From: Odobenus rosmarus divergens
Taxonomy: Eukaryota; Chordata; Mammalia; Carnivora; Odobenidae
Length of the DNA stretch: 64,000 nt
NCBI RefSeq assembly: GCF_000321225.1
Contig: NW_004450398.1
Coordinates: 2,096,340 to 2,160,339 of the forward strand
Reading direction: 5' to 3'
Shown here: positions 47,601 to 59,600 of the stretch, in pieces
Layout of the letters: each line of letters begins with the position of its first letter
Position numbering within the stretch: position 1 is the first letter of the stretch
Notes under the pieces: model-generated
The model's input: the letters and a program-made list of their open reading frames with translations, nothing else
What the model was told of the DNA's origin: nothing
The model's database searches: none
Made by a program: the position numbers and the translations under genes

Positions 47601-50600
47601 AGACTAAACCCTCCTTTGTTGTGCTTTCTTAGGAGCGGAGAAGAATATCGTGGCAAAAGGTACAACTGAAAAGAATAATCTACTGCTTTCTTGGCAGCGA
47701 TAATAAGGCCCGTTGCAGACCGGACTGCGTTTGCTCACTGCTGGATTCGCTCCAGAGGACACTCCTGTGCTCTCCTCAGTTTGGGTTCAGCACAGCCTCT
47801 AGGTGACTGGTACAGGAGCTGGGCATTGCTGAAGGAGGAGCAAGGACCGCAGCGGCTTATCCAGAAATTGGTCTATACCCCAGGCCAGCTTGCTGGGAAA
47901 CCGGACAAGGTGCACGGAAGCAGAACGCAGGTTGCGTGAGCACAGTAAGGGTGACGTGACCACAAGGGACAAGCCAGACTGGAATGGCACCAGGGGTCTT
48001 GCTGGCTTTGTGAAGGACATATGAAAGGCAATTATGAGCCACTCCTACTTTCATCTGTGGACATAAATAACTGTGGACATAAATAACTGTGGAATGCTTA
48101 TCTGTGAACAGCAAACGCCTGGACCAAACATAAAGCTTTTAACAAAGTTTCTGGGGATCCACACTGAGGGCTGTTGGAGCACATGTTCCAGGAGCTGCTT
48201 CGAGAAACGGGCCTCAAGGCTGGACGCGGCCAAGTTTGGAGCCAGCTCCCCCAGGGCACTTGCTCACCTGAGGGGTGGTGATTATCACAGCCCCATCAAT
48301 GTGTGCCGCCGACAGGTACTGGACGGCCGACAGGTGTTCGTCCGACGTGCCGGGCGGGGTATCCACGATGAGGTAGTCCACCTCTCCCCAGTCCACGTCA
48401 CGAAGGAACTGCTTGATCATGCCTGGAGAGAACGCACACAGGTAAGCCGCTGAGACCTTTTCTCTCTCCCTTATCTACAATGCTACAGAGGCACTTTGTG
48501 ATCTTCATGTACACCTGGCCTGTGGTCTAAATCAGGGGTGTCACGATGGGGGTGTGGGTGCCACTGACATCTAGTGGCTAGTGGCCAGGGGTGCTGCCAA
48601 CATCCTGCAATGTGGAGCGCAGTCCACCCCACCCCTAACAAAGAATTATTTGGCCCCAAAAGGCAGTAGTGCAAAGGCCGAGGAACCCTGCCCTATAAAG
48701 GACACTTCTGCATGGTTACCTGAAGCCTCCATGCCCAACCAACCTGCTAGGATTTCACCTCACACACTTCCTGGGCATAAATAAGCTATTATAAAACCAC
48801 AGTAAAAACAAATTCAGACTTACCTAGGTTTCAAATACAGAAACACTCGCAGTAGACATAAAACAATTTCTATCAGCTATTTTTATTAGCTCTCTTCAAC
48901 CAGCCAAGACAAAGGCAACCAGATGCTTAACCATGATCCTCTGCAAAGCCCAGCAGAGGACTATTGCCGTCCTGATGGGACAGGCTGAAAAGGAAACCTA
49001 AAGCAGTTCTGCTCTTGGAAGATCGTGCTCACAGAGAAAAAGCAGAGTGGCAAACCATTTTTCTTTGGTCCCCTCCAGATAACGGCGTCGTCAGGACTGC
49101 TGAGCAGGAAACCCACTGACATCACCCCCAGATTGTCTTCCACGAACTGGAGGATGAAGCAAAGGACACTTAAAACCACAGCACATAGCACTTCCTTGTC
49201 GTTTATCAGAGCTCAGACTGACAAAACCATTTTGAGAACAAAGTGACCGTGTGATCTCTGGGCCTATTCATTCTTTGAATCCACAAATCATTTTGGGGGA
49301 AGAAGGGTTACCGTACTGGGGGACTGGAACGAGGTACCCCAGGGCCATATGGTGCAGTGCGGGAACCATGGCAGCAGTCCCTCGCGTGGCTGGCAAACTG
49401 TGGCCCCTTGGGCCAAACCCCGGGTTTTCTATAAAGTTTTACCGAAATACAGCCACAGTCATTCATTTACATACTACAACTTTCACGCTGTAATGGTAGA
49501 TAGTGTATGGCTCATACACTGAAAATACGTACTGTCTGACCCTTTACAGAAACGGTCTGCCAATCCCTGACCTTACCTGTGTTCCCTGAGCCTAGAAGAA
49601 TGCCCCTAACAATACTCGTTGATGGATCAACAGTTGGACTGAGGAAGGTGCTGCCAGCCCAAACCATATCCGTTCTCAACACATGACCCAGGGCACACTG
49701 CCTTGCAAATAAGGCAAAGGTGTGAAAACTCACCACCGGAGACCAGCCCGAGCCACTCTGGTGAACCTGCGGGGACACGAACACCGATATTCACTGGTTA
49801 GAAATGAGGCACCGTGGGCATACTTCTCACCCACAAAGGTTTACGGATTGGGAAGACAGTTTTAGAAAATACAATTCATTGTCTTAAATGCCACCCACTC
49901 AATTCTTACTAGAGAGTGAGCAGCTAGGGGCGAGGCAGTGGGTAAAAGAAGCTGTATTTCCTACCCCCTCCCGACCCCCAGGTTGTGTTATTTTGAAACT
50001 GCTTAGATCCAGACAGGGAACCAAGCTTGGCCGAGTTCACAGATAATTTGGGGTGTAAGGTAGGTTTTAAGTGGGACAGGACTTGGGGGGTGGGGGCGTT
50101 GCTGAGGAAATGCAGGCCACCTCTGCAAGTCCAGGAGTAAAAGGGGTTTGCTTCACTAAACAGGTGGCCCAGAACCTGCCCTGTCCGCGGCCTGAGTGTC
50201 CGTGCTGGTCTGCTGCATGCCCTGGGGGGAGGGGGCCAATAGGAAGCTCATGGGGCCACCTCGAGATTCAGACTCTCTCCTTCCAGCAGGTGTTCAGTAA
50301 TAACCAGCATTCCACTCTGCACTGCCTTCTCATCATGAGACGAGAACTGACTCAACTTCCAACTACACATCAGTCTTAGCAAGTGGGCTTTAGAGCAACC
50401 TAGTGGCTGAAACAAAAAGCCGTTTTCTTGCAGTCTTACTTTTTTAAACAGCTCTGTGGAGACCTAATTCATATACCACACCAGTCTCCTGTTCAAAGTG
50501 TACACATCAGTGGCTTCTGGGATATTCTTAGAGCTGGGCACCCAGCAGTCAGTTTGAGAACATTTTCATCACTCCAGGAAGCCACTCTGCGCCCCGTGAC

Positions 50601-53600
50601 GGTCATGCCCAATCCTTCCACATCCTCCCGCCCCAGGTGACCCCCATCTCCTGTCTGCACAGATGTGTCTGTTCTGGACACTTCCCAGAAATGCAACCCT
50701 AGAATACGTTGTCTTGGGTGACTGGCTTTAAGGTCTTTTCCATTTTTAGGTACTTTTTAGATTCCAATACAGGTGACGTGCAATGCCGCATCCATTTCAG
50801 AAGTACTACAGCGACTCAACAATTCCAAGCCTGAGTCCGTGCTCATCGCCACAGCTGTATGCTTAACCCTCTGCACCTAGTTCACCCAGCTCTTAATGTA
50901 ACCACCACCCTTCGTTCCCAGTTAAACTCATTCTCCACGGTGGCAGGCTTGAAAGAGGGATAAAGGAAATGACCCGTGGTGTAGAAGAAGAAAATAGCAC
51001 AACTAATGTTCTCTCGCCACATAAAAATGTCGGTGTTTATAGGACGCTCACGTAAGGGCGCAGTCAGGGCTAGCTGGACAGTGCTTACAGGTAAGCAGGT
51101 GCTCGGCCATGCTGCGGGCACCTGCTACACCGCTCGTCCCCGGTGGGTGCGTGCACAGATGGGCACCCTGCAGCTCTGCCTCCACCCTGGACGGCGTCGC
51201 ACCCTTCGCAGCCTATCCCAAGCCCTGAGCAGAGTCCACAGGCTGGCCTGCGTGCTTCTGGCTACTGTCCAGCCACCCTCCCTTTGTCCCTCCACCACTA
51301 GTCATTGTTCGGAGTACACGCCGGCTTCAGCGCTCCTGCACTTGCTCCCGTGGCCCAGAAGGCTCTTCACCCGCTCTCCCCAGCACGGTGCCCTCGACCA
51401 CACCCTGGCTCGCCCTGTCCCCTTACCCAGCTTTCATTTTCTACTATCAGCTGCCGCCTCCTACCAGGGCCGGGGGCTTGATCTGCCTCGTGCACCACTG
51501 TACCCCGGCACCCAGCAGGGCCCGGCAATGACGTAATGAACGAACCCATGTGACACCCTGGGAACATCCTAGCCCCCCAGCCTTGTTTCAGTGCACTGCC
51601 TGTGAGGCGGACCCTTTCTGGGACAGCTTCTTGCCACCCGGGGGGGGAGGGGGACCGGCACCTGCACAGACTGCTGTGGTGCTGTGGCCCTGTCCCCACC
51701 CCATGTCACTCTGCCACCTCACAGTCTCAGTTCCCCAGGGGTGACAACAAAGGCAAAAACATTCCCTTGTTTCCAGGGTACAGACCCCTAGCAAGAACTG
51801 GTCTAGCTTTCCCAGGCAGTGCGAAGTTTCCGTGTCCTACTTCTGCATTTTACTTGCTGTTTCCCTTCCCCTCTAAGAAGGCACTGAAACTGATGCTTGT
51901 CAAATGATGTGGGTGCACTTTATATCCAGTCCCAACCCCCCAAGCTCACGGTGGTCGTTGAGGCAGGCAGACAGACAGACTGGTGAACGTTCACCTGGTT
52001 TCAGCACGGCCGCGTAAAAACGCATGGCTCTGCTGACCCCTTTGTGTGGGAGTAGTATCTGGTGCTAGGGTGTGCTGTGAGAATACTTTCCTGCGGTTCC
52101 TACGGTCATTATTACCTGTTCTCCTTCCAGTCCCATTATCTTGGGAATTGATGGCCCACATATATCAATGTCCAGAAGAGCGACCTGGGAAACAAGAAGA
52201 GACCAGAACAGTGACTCAACTGAATGTACAATCTTTTAGATCTGCACCACTGGGAGGGAAACAGGGTTCTTGAGGAAACAAGGAAGGGGAGAAGATGGAA
52301 GAAATGGAGTCAAGCAAGGACCGAGAGGAATCTCGGGGGAGTTCCAACATTTATCTTCCAGGCCATGGCCACACAGTCTCAGACTCCTAAAGAGCTTGGC
52401 AAAGCACAGCAACACCACGGATTTCCACACCCATCCCCTATGTCTGGCCTAACTCTGGGGTGATCTTTCAGACCCGGCGTCAGGTCCCTTAAAGATTCAG
52501 GTCCAGCCACCATTCACTTGGCCTTTACCACTTGCCTGAGGGGTGGGTATCATCATCCTGGCCTTATAGAAGAGGAAATGGAGGTTGGAGAGGCCCAAGA
52601 CTCGTTCAGGAAGCAAGCAGCAGAGCCAGGACATAATCTGAAGCCTGGTGACTCCAACACCAGGGCTCTTTCCACTACCCCATGGGGCCTGCAGAGGAGG
52701 GCCAGAGTGGAACCTCCTACTGGGCTCTGACCGAGCCCCACTGTGCTGTGGTCCTGAAGGTTAACGATGGAAGGTTCCTGAAAGAAGTCTAGAAAAGCTC
52801 TTTGCTAGTGATCTGTGCAACCTCCAATCACTCCTTCCACCCCAAACATCCTGCTTTCTCGGTGTGATAAATGAGAAGGTCTGAGACAGTCTTCAGGAAC
52901 CCTCTGAAGAGGAGAGTTAATACTCATCTTGAAAGCTCAAATATCAAGCATCCAAAGTGCAGCACGTCTGGGTAACTTTTTAACTTGCCCTAAATTGGTT
53001 TCTTGCTTCTCTCTTCACTGCTCCCTGCAAACCCCTACCTCTTGCTTCCTCACACCCGTGATCAGGAAAACTTTTCATCCTCAGATCAGCCGCTTGCCTC
53101 CCCTGCCCTCTGCTGGACCACCTGAAGAATGCAACAGAAGGATACTCAGGCTGACAACCTGACTTCCTTCGCCTTCTTGACACACAAGTCTGGTGTGTGT
53201 TAATGATCCACAGACATTTTACCTCAGAGCCTCACGACTCGGAAAACTACACCATTACTATAACCCTAACAGACTTAACAGTGCTCTCGGTTTCTAGCCA
53301 CTCCGTCTCCGTGCCCTTTCTGTGGGGGACAGTTTGTTTCTAGGAACTATGCTCAACCAAGGGGGTGAATCTTGAGGGAAACGTTGCAGGAAACAAATCA
53401 CGGGCACTCACTCCCGCGGTGGTACCCAAAAAGGCTATGACATGTCCCTGTTATGCAGACCTCCGAGGGGCCCTGTGTCCTGTCCCTTTCAGGCTTCCTG
53501 TTGAAACTGTCACTACCTTAATATCCATCCAACTGGATTCCCTTTCTGCTCAGACCAGAGAACCCAAGCAGAGAGAAATGTGCCTGAGTAAATCTTACCA

Positions 53601-56600
53601 GGGCCTCTGCGGAAGGTGCTAGGAACCTGACAAACAGGCTTTGCCACACCTCTCTCCCAGCCAGGGAGTCGTGGAAAAGGGTGTTGTCAGGATCCAAAAC
53701 TTTCCCATACTCAGCACCCCCAAACTTCCCCTTAAGAAGAAGTCCTGGGAGGTGAGCTCTAGTCCCGACTCTTGGCACTCCAAGGATGGGTCACCTCATA
53801 CAAATTGCTTCTGTCGGAGCTTCCGTCAAACAAGTGTTCGGGAGATCATCAGGCCCCTTCCGGCTCCAAAGTTTATCAGCCCCAGAGATGGGCTTCAGAA
53901 ACTTCAGTCCGGAAGCCCCTAGAGCAGACCTGTTAGTGCTATAGCTCGCCTTTCAGATCACAAGGCAAGACGACCCCCAGGTCACTTGTGGAAGCAGGTG
54001 ACCCTGCCGTGGAAAAACAGCATGTGAGTCTGTGGTGTCTCCCAGCTCAGGTGTAACTATCAAGGCTCCTGCCCCCTTTACCACAACTCACACACCCCCA
54101 GCCTGCCCGTCATTAATCAGGGGGGTGGTTCCCAATTCTGCTCCCTCTTGGCTCACGCCCTTTGCTAACGAGCTGCTGGACACCTGCCTGCCTTGAGCGT
54201 TCACACAGAACAGCCCTGCTCAGAGTTAGGGATGAGCTTCCATCAGACAGCAGACAGAAAAGGGACCAGGCGTTTCCCTCCTCAATTTAGGCAAGGAAGG
54301 AATGTGTGCTACTTGAGATCAATCAACCAGGCAGACCCAAGAGTCTACTGTCTGTCAATATCCTGCACCCTTTGGACACAGGGGCATTTTCAGTCATGAG
54401 TAGGATCTGTGAGGAAATACACTTTCCTAAGTGCGGACTTCTTTTTTTTGTAAGCCATCATGTGTTCTTCAATACACATGAAATAATACAGGGATGTCCA
54501 GAGTCCTCAGGGAGGAAACTAACTGTACAATAGTCATAGTTCTTCATTTTAAAACTGTTTTTGTAAATATTTAAAATATTTTCTAGGTTCTTATCACATA
54601 CGAACTTCTCTAGCCGTATTTCCACACTGAATGGCGCGTTTTCCTTTAGTTGCGAAGTCCAGGCAACTACTTCACAATAGAATTATATAGAAGTGCCATC
54701 ATACATAAATAGCTCCCTCTTCCCAGTGGTTACTTGCATCTGGCCTGGTTAGAGCCCAACTTCAGTGAGCTGTTTAAGCAACAAAACAGAGGAACACAGG
54801 AAGGGAGGGAAATAAGAGATTCAGAGAGGGAGACTCTTAACTCTAGGAAACAAACCGAAGGTTGCTGGAGGGACGGTGGCTGGGGGCATGTAACTGGGCG
54901 ATGGGCATTAAGGAGGCCATTTCATGTAATGAGCCCTGGTGCTGTACGCAACTGATCAATCACTAAATTCTACCCTGAAACTAATAATACACTAGGATTT
55001 TATATTTAAAAAAAAATTCACGTGCACACATACACAAAATAAAATGTGCCCGACAGCTTCCAAAAGCAAAGAGCATTCTGGATGATATGAATACTCTCTC
55101 AGAGAAACAATCAGTTTTTGGCCAACCAACTGGCTAATGCACATTTGAACCTCAAAGGGCAGGAGACTGTTGGTTAACCGAAGGATAAATCAACAAGTGG
55201 ACTCTGAACCTGCTCAGCACTGTACTCGGTGAGGGTGGGCTACAAACCCGGCACTACAGCAGAAATAATCACCACCTCTCCCCCACGTTCCAGTAAGTGG
55301 ATAAAGTACCAATGATTGCTATCACAGCCCTTTATTGAGCACTTACTACACATCAGACATCATGCTAAGCATTTCACATTTACGTGCACTACCTCACTTG
55401 CTCCTGACTCTTGTCTTACAGGGCAAACTGAGGCAGAGAGCCTGGTAACCTGCCCAAGGTCACAGAAGTGGCGTGGGTGAACTGGGATGTGAACCTGGGC
55501 AGTCTCTCTCCAAAGCCTGTATTCCCGGCCACCAGGCTAGACTGTACCCACCATCATGCCCCAGATGCTCAACTGGCGCTCCGACCACCCCCTCTTCTCC
55601 GAAGGGGTGAGGCCCTGCTTCTTCCATTGTCCCAACTATGCCCGCATTTGTCCCCTCGCAGTTGTTCCCCCCACTGCCCTGATCGGGGTCCTCGTGGCTG
55701 CTCACGGAGACACGAACACCATCTCCCGACTGGCTTCCTGTCCCCTCTAATGATACCCAATCACACACTCGGCTGACTGTCATTGTGATGTTCCTAAAGC
55801 AATGCTCAAATCCTGCCTCTATGCATGCCAAATGTCTTACCAGGTCACTCAAAGCCTCCCTGGTCTGGCTCAGCCTCTTCCTTGGTCCCCTTCACTGGAG
55901 GAGCCCCACCAGACTGCCTGCCATACACACATTCCATCCGTCCCCACCACAGCCCAGAGGCCGCCTTCCCTAAGCCCAGGTGTCCCTCCCAAGCTTCTCA
56001 CCCTTGTCCCAAATCCCTAAAGCACATCTTGGATGGTGGATACCAGATTTCAGAGAAGCCCACCTCAGCCACTGGCAGGCCGGCAGGAACAGCTCCAGCA
56101 TTCTAAAATGATCAGAACAGAAATGAGGAATAAGGGAGAATTCAGAGCCTGGGTGAGTTAGAGGAAAGCCAAGCATTACGGATCACCAGGTTCAGCCTCT
56201 TCACTCTCAAGAAGGCTGGGGCTTGGCCCAGGTCTCAGTCTTCCTTCACAGATGCACTTCCCCAGCCAGCACCAGTGTTTCTGGTGCTACAGCCCAAACC
56301 AGGGGCCAGTAAACTACAACCCGGGGCCAAACCCAGCCTGCTACCTATTTTTGTACAGCCCATGAGGTAAGAACAGTTATTACATTTTTAGAAGGCGGGG
56401 GGGGGGGGGGGTGGGAATCAAAAAAAGTCTTTCATGATGTAAAAATTCTATGAAATTCAAATATCAGTGACAATAAAATTGTTAGGGCACATTCTGCGTG
56501 GAGCACTGGGTATTATGCACAAACAATGAATCATGGAACACTACATCAAAAACTAATGACGTAATGTATGGTGATTAACATAACAATAAAAAATTAAAAA

Positions 56601-59600
56601 AAATTGTTAGAACACAGCCGAGTTTGTTTGTTTACAGACTGTCTATGGCTGCTTTCCTGTTTGAGGGCAGGACTAAACAGTTGCCAAAGAAACCGTAGGG
56701 CCAGCAAAACCTAAAATATTCACCATCTGGCTCTTCACACACAAAGTCTGCCCAGCCCTGACGCAAACTCTAATTTCTTAATCCAGACATTTGAGAGCTG
56801 TATTCCTGGAGTTCCTGGATACTGGCGAGGTGTCTCATCTCAGTGTCCTGAGCACATGTAAGAATGGTGGGCTAGATCCTCTGCGCACTGTAGCTGGCTT
56901 TTTTGTGGAGAAAAATCAAGCCTTATGTTAAGATCTTATGGTGCTATTTCACACTTACGTGAAATGGTTTACCTACTACAGGTATACAACACTGAAATTT
57001 ATCCAGCTTTTAGAGTTTCAAAATATAACGGGCAATATGCGGCAGTTTTGAAATTTCAGTACTAGATTAAATGTACCTTTACAGCCCCATTTAGCACTCT
57101 TTTTTTTTTTAAACAAAAGTGAAGGGCCATTTATCAGAAAAGAAATCTGAACTTAATATCAACCCTTGTATATAAAAATAACTCAGTATCAGAAACGCCT
57201 AAGAAAATTAATGCTCAGAAATAAGTCAATGTATGAAGAAGGCATGACGATCATGGGAAGGAATGAAATGGGAAGAAACAGCATGAACAAAACACAACTG
57301 TTTGCCTATGTTACGCAGAACTCTTCTGCAAGGCCTGAACGGTGTCCTGAGACGCAAGAGGACAGTTAGTTGGCAATTCCCATCCAGAGAGCAGCAGGCT
57401 CTCTAACCCAGGCCACGCACAGCGCCGGCACACACGTCCTCAGCCAGGTCTCTCGATTCAGGGGTCAACCCACAGGACAGCTGGATGCTAAGAGACTGCA
57501 TGCTGCTGTAGCAGTTCTGATGTGTAAGCATTTTTTCCATTGGAATTTTGAATAAAATTTCATTTTGGAAGAAAACAAAGATGGAATGTGTTCTGTGTTT
57601 TAAAAAAAATTAGAAACCACGGTATTCATGGTTTTATCAGGTATCAAGTGGTAATCAAAGTGAATACTGGGATCACTTTTCTAAGGTCAATGCAAAATTA
57701 TCATGAGTCCCATGAACAACCCAATGTATTTTTAAAATCGCAGGTACTGTAAATTTCCATTCGAGTTTTGTGGTAGAAAGTATTTTTTTCTTCCTCATCA
57801 TACCATACTTTTCATTAAAGCTGAAATCCAGAGAGCAGTTGGATTTTTATTGGGCAATTGGAGTTTTCATGCTCACGTGTATACTTGGGCACCAGTGAGT
57901 GGCCCAGTTCAGGGGTTGGCAAATGTTTTCTTCCTCAAGAGTCAAACAGAAAATACACTTGACCTTTGAAAAAGGCGGGGGTTAGGGGCAACCCTTGTAC
58001 AGTGGAAAATCCATGTATTACTACTGACTCTGCCAAAATTTAACCAGTAATAGCCTACTGTTGACCAGAAGTCTTATAGTTAACAGTTGATTAGCACATA
58101 TTTGTGCATTGTTACACACTGTACTTTTATACTACACTAACCTAGAGAAAAAATATTAAGAGAAATCACAAGGAAAAGAAAATACATTTATAGCACTACA
58201 AGAAAATCCACATATAAGTGGAACCACGCAGTTCAAACCCATGTTGTTCAAAGGTCAACTGTATTTTAGGCTTTATGGGCAAAATCAGGGATACCATAAA
58301 ACAATTTAAAAGCAAATGTTTATAGATGTAAAAATCATTCTTAGCTCACAGGCCATAAAAAGGCAAGAGAGGGGCTGAATTTGCCCATGGGCTATAGCTT
58401 GCAGAGCTCTGGCCTAGAAACAGGCAGAAAGGGGCTAAGAGAAAGAAGTATGAACTTAACAAAATGATCAGCATGCCAAGAGAAATGTACACCTGCTGTT
58501 CATTTTCATAGCTAGAGAATCTAATGAAACACTTCATTTCACTGCATAGCTGCCATGCGTTTCCTCCTTCTCTCTGCAAGGATCTAGATTCCCAAGAGAC
58601 CAATTCAACTTAGTCTAAGGAATCAGTTCTCCAGAAATCATCACACACCCTCATAGAGGAGCCTCTCCCAGTTTTTCCTAAGGTCTCACCTGTGTGTTTT
58701 CATCCTCTGCTAGGCCGTGGGCAAGGTGGGCACTGAACGTGCTTTTTCCAACACCACCTTTCCCAGATAACACCAAGATTTTGTGTTTCACGGTCTTCAT
58801 TTTTTCTTTGATTTCTTCTATGGCTGCAAAGAAAGCAAATCAGGTGATGAAGTCCCTGACTAAATTTCAAGTGTCACTTTTCCAATGGACTAGTAGGAGC
58901 TAAATCCTTGGGGCTATTTCAAGGGACTGTGTGTGAAATACCACCTAGTCAATGACAGCAATAAGTACTATAAAGAAAATAAAGCTGTTATCCTCTTCGA
59001 AATTTTCTTGTTTATTGGTTTACTTGTCTGTCTCCTCTTCCTAAAACCTAAGCTCCATGAGGATAGAGACTGTCTGAAGTGTTCACTGCTATATTCTCAG
59101 CTCCAGAAGAGCTTCACACATAGTAATGGTTCCCAACCTGGGGGCAAAATCCGCCTGAGGACATTTTTGGTTGTCACAAGGAAGGGGTGTTACCGGTATG
59201 TAGTGGGTAGAGACCACAGATGCTGCTAAAAGTATAACAATGAGGGGTGCCTGGGTGGCGCAGTCGGTTAAGTGTTCGATTCTTGGTTTTGGCTCTGGTC
59301 ATGATCTCAGGGTCCTGAGACTGAGACCTTTGCTGGGCTTTGCGCTCCGCACAGCATGGAGTCTGCTGGAGATCGTCTCCCTGTCCCTCTGCCCCTCCCC
59401 CTGCTCGTGTTCTCTCGGTCAAACAAACCTTTAAAAAATGTCTAAGAATGCTCAGGACAGCACCCCACCCCAAAGAATTATCCAGATCCAAATGTCAGTA
59501 GTGCCAAGGTTAAGAATCCCTGACAAATAGCAGGCATTTATGAGGACCAGTCACAGATAACTATCACAGATTATACATTTGCTATGCATTCAACATTTCA

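Larger units (their letters stand above)
45551..48267 (-). other. NUBP1: NUBP1 intron 7, mixed repeats
   Basis: Contains an old SINE (45930-46108), a hAT fragment at about 46140-46282, an antisense L1-like piece at 47010-47160, and a short tandem duplication at 48056-48092. The rest is unrecognised. Confidence 0.55.
52185..58689 (-). other. NUBP1: NUBP1 intron 3 (6.5 kb), mixed repeats
   Basis: Reverse MIR-like stretches are at about 52525-52680 and 55325-55530. Carnivore L1 3' ends are at 54790-55015 and 56492-56599, the second inside a hAT element. A Tigger-like element lies inside another hAT element at 57910-58410. From 53 to 54.7 kb nothing is recognised. Confidence 0.6.
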
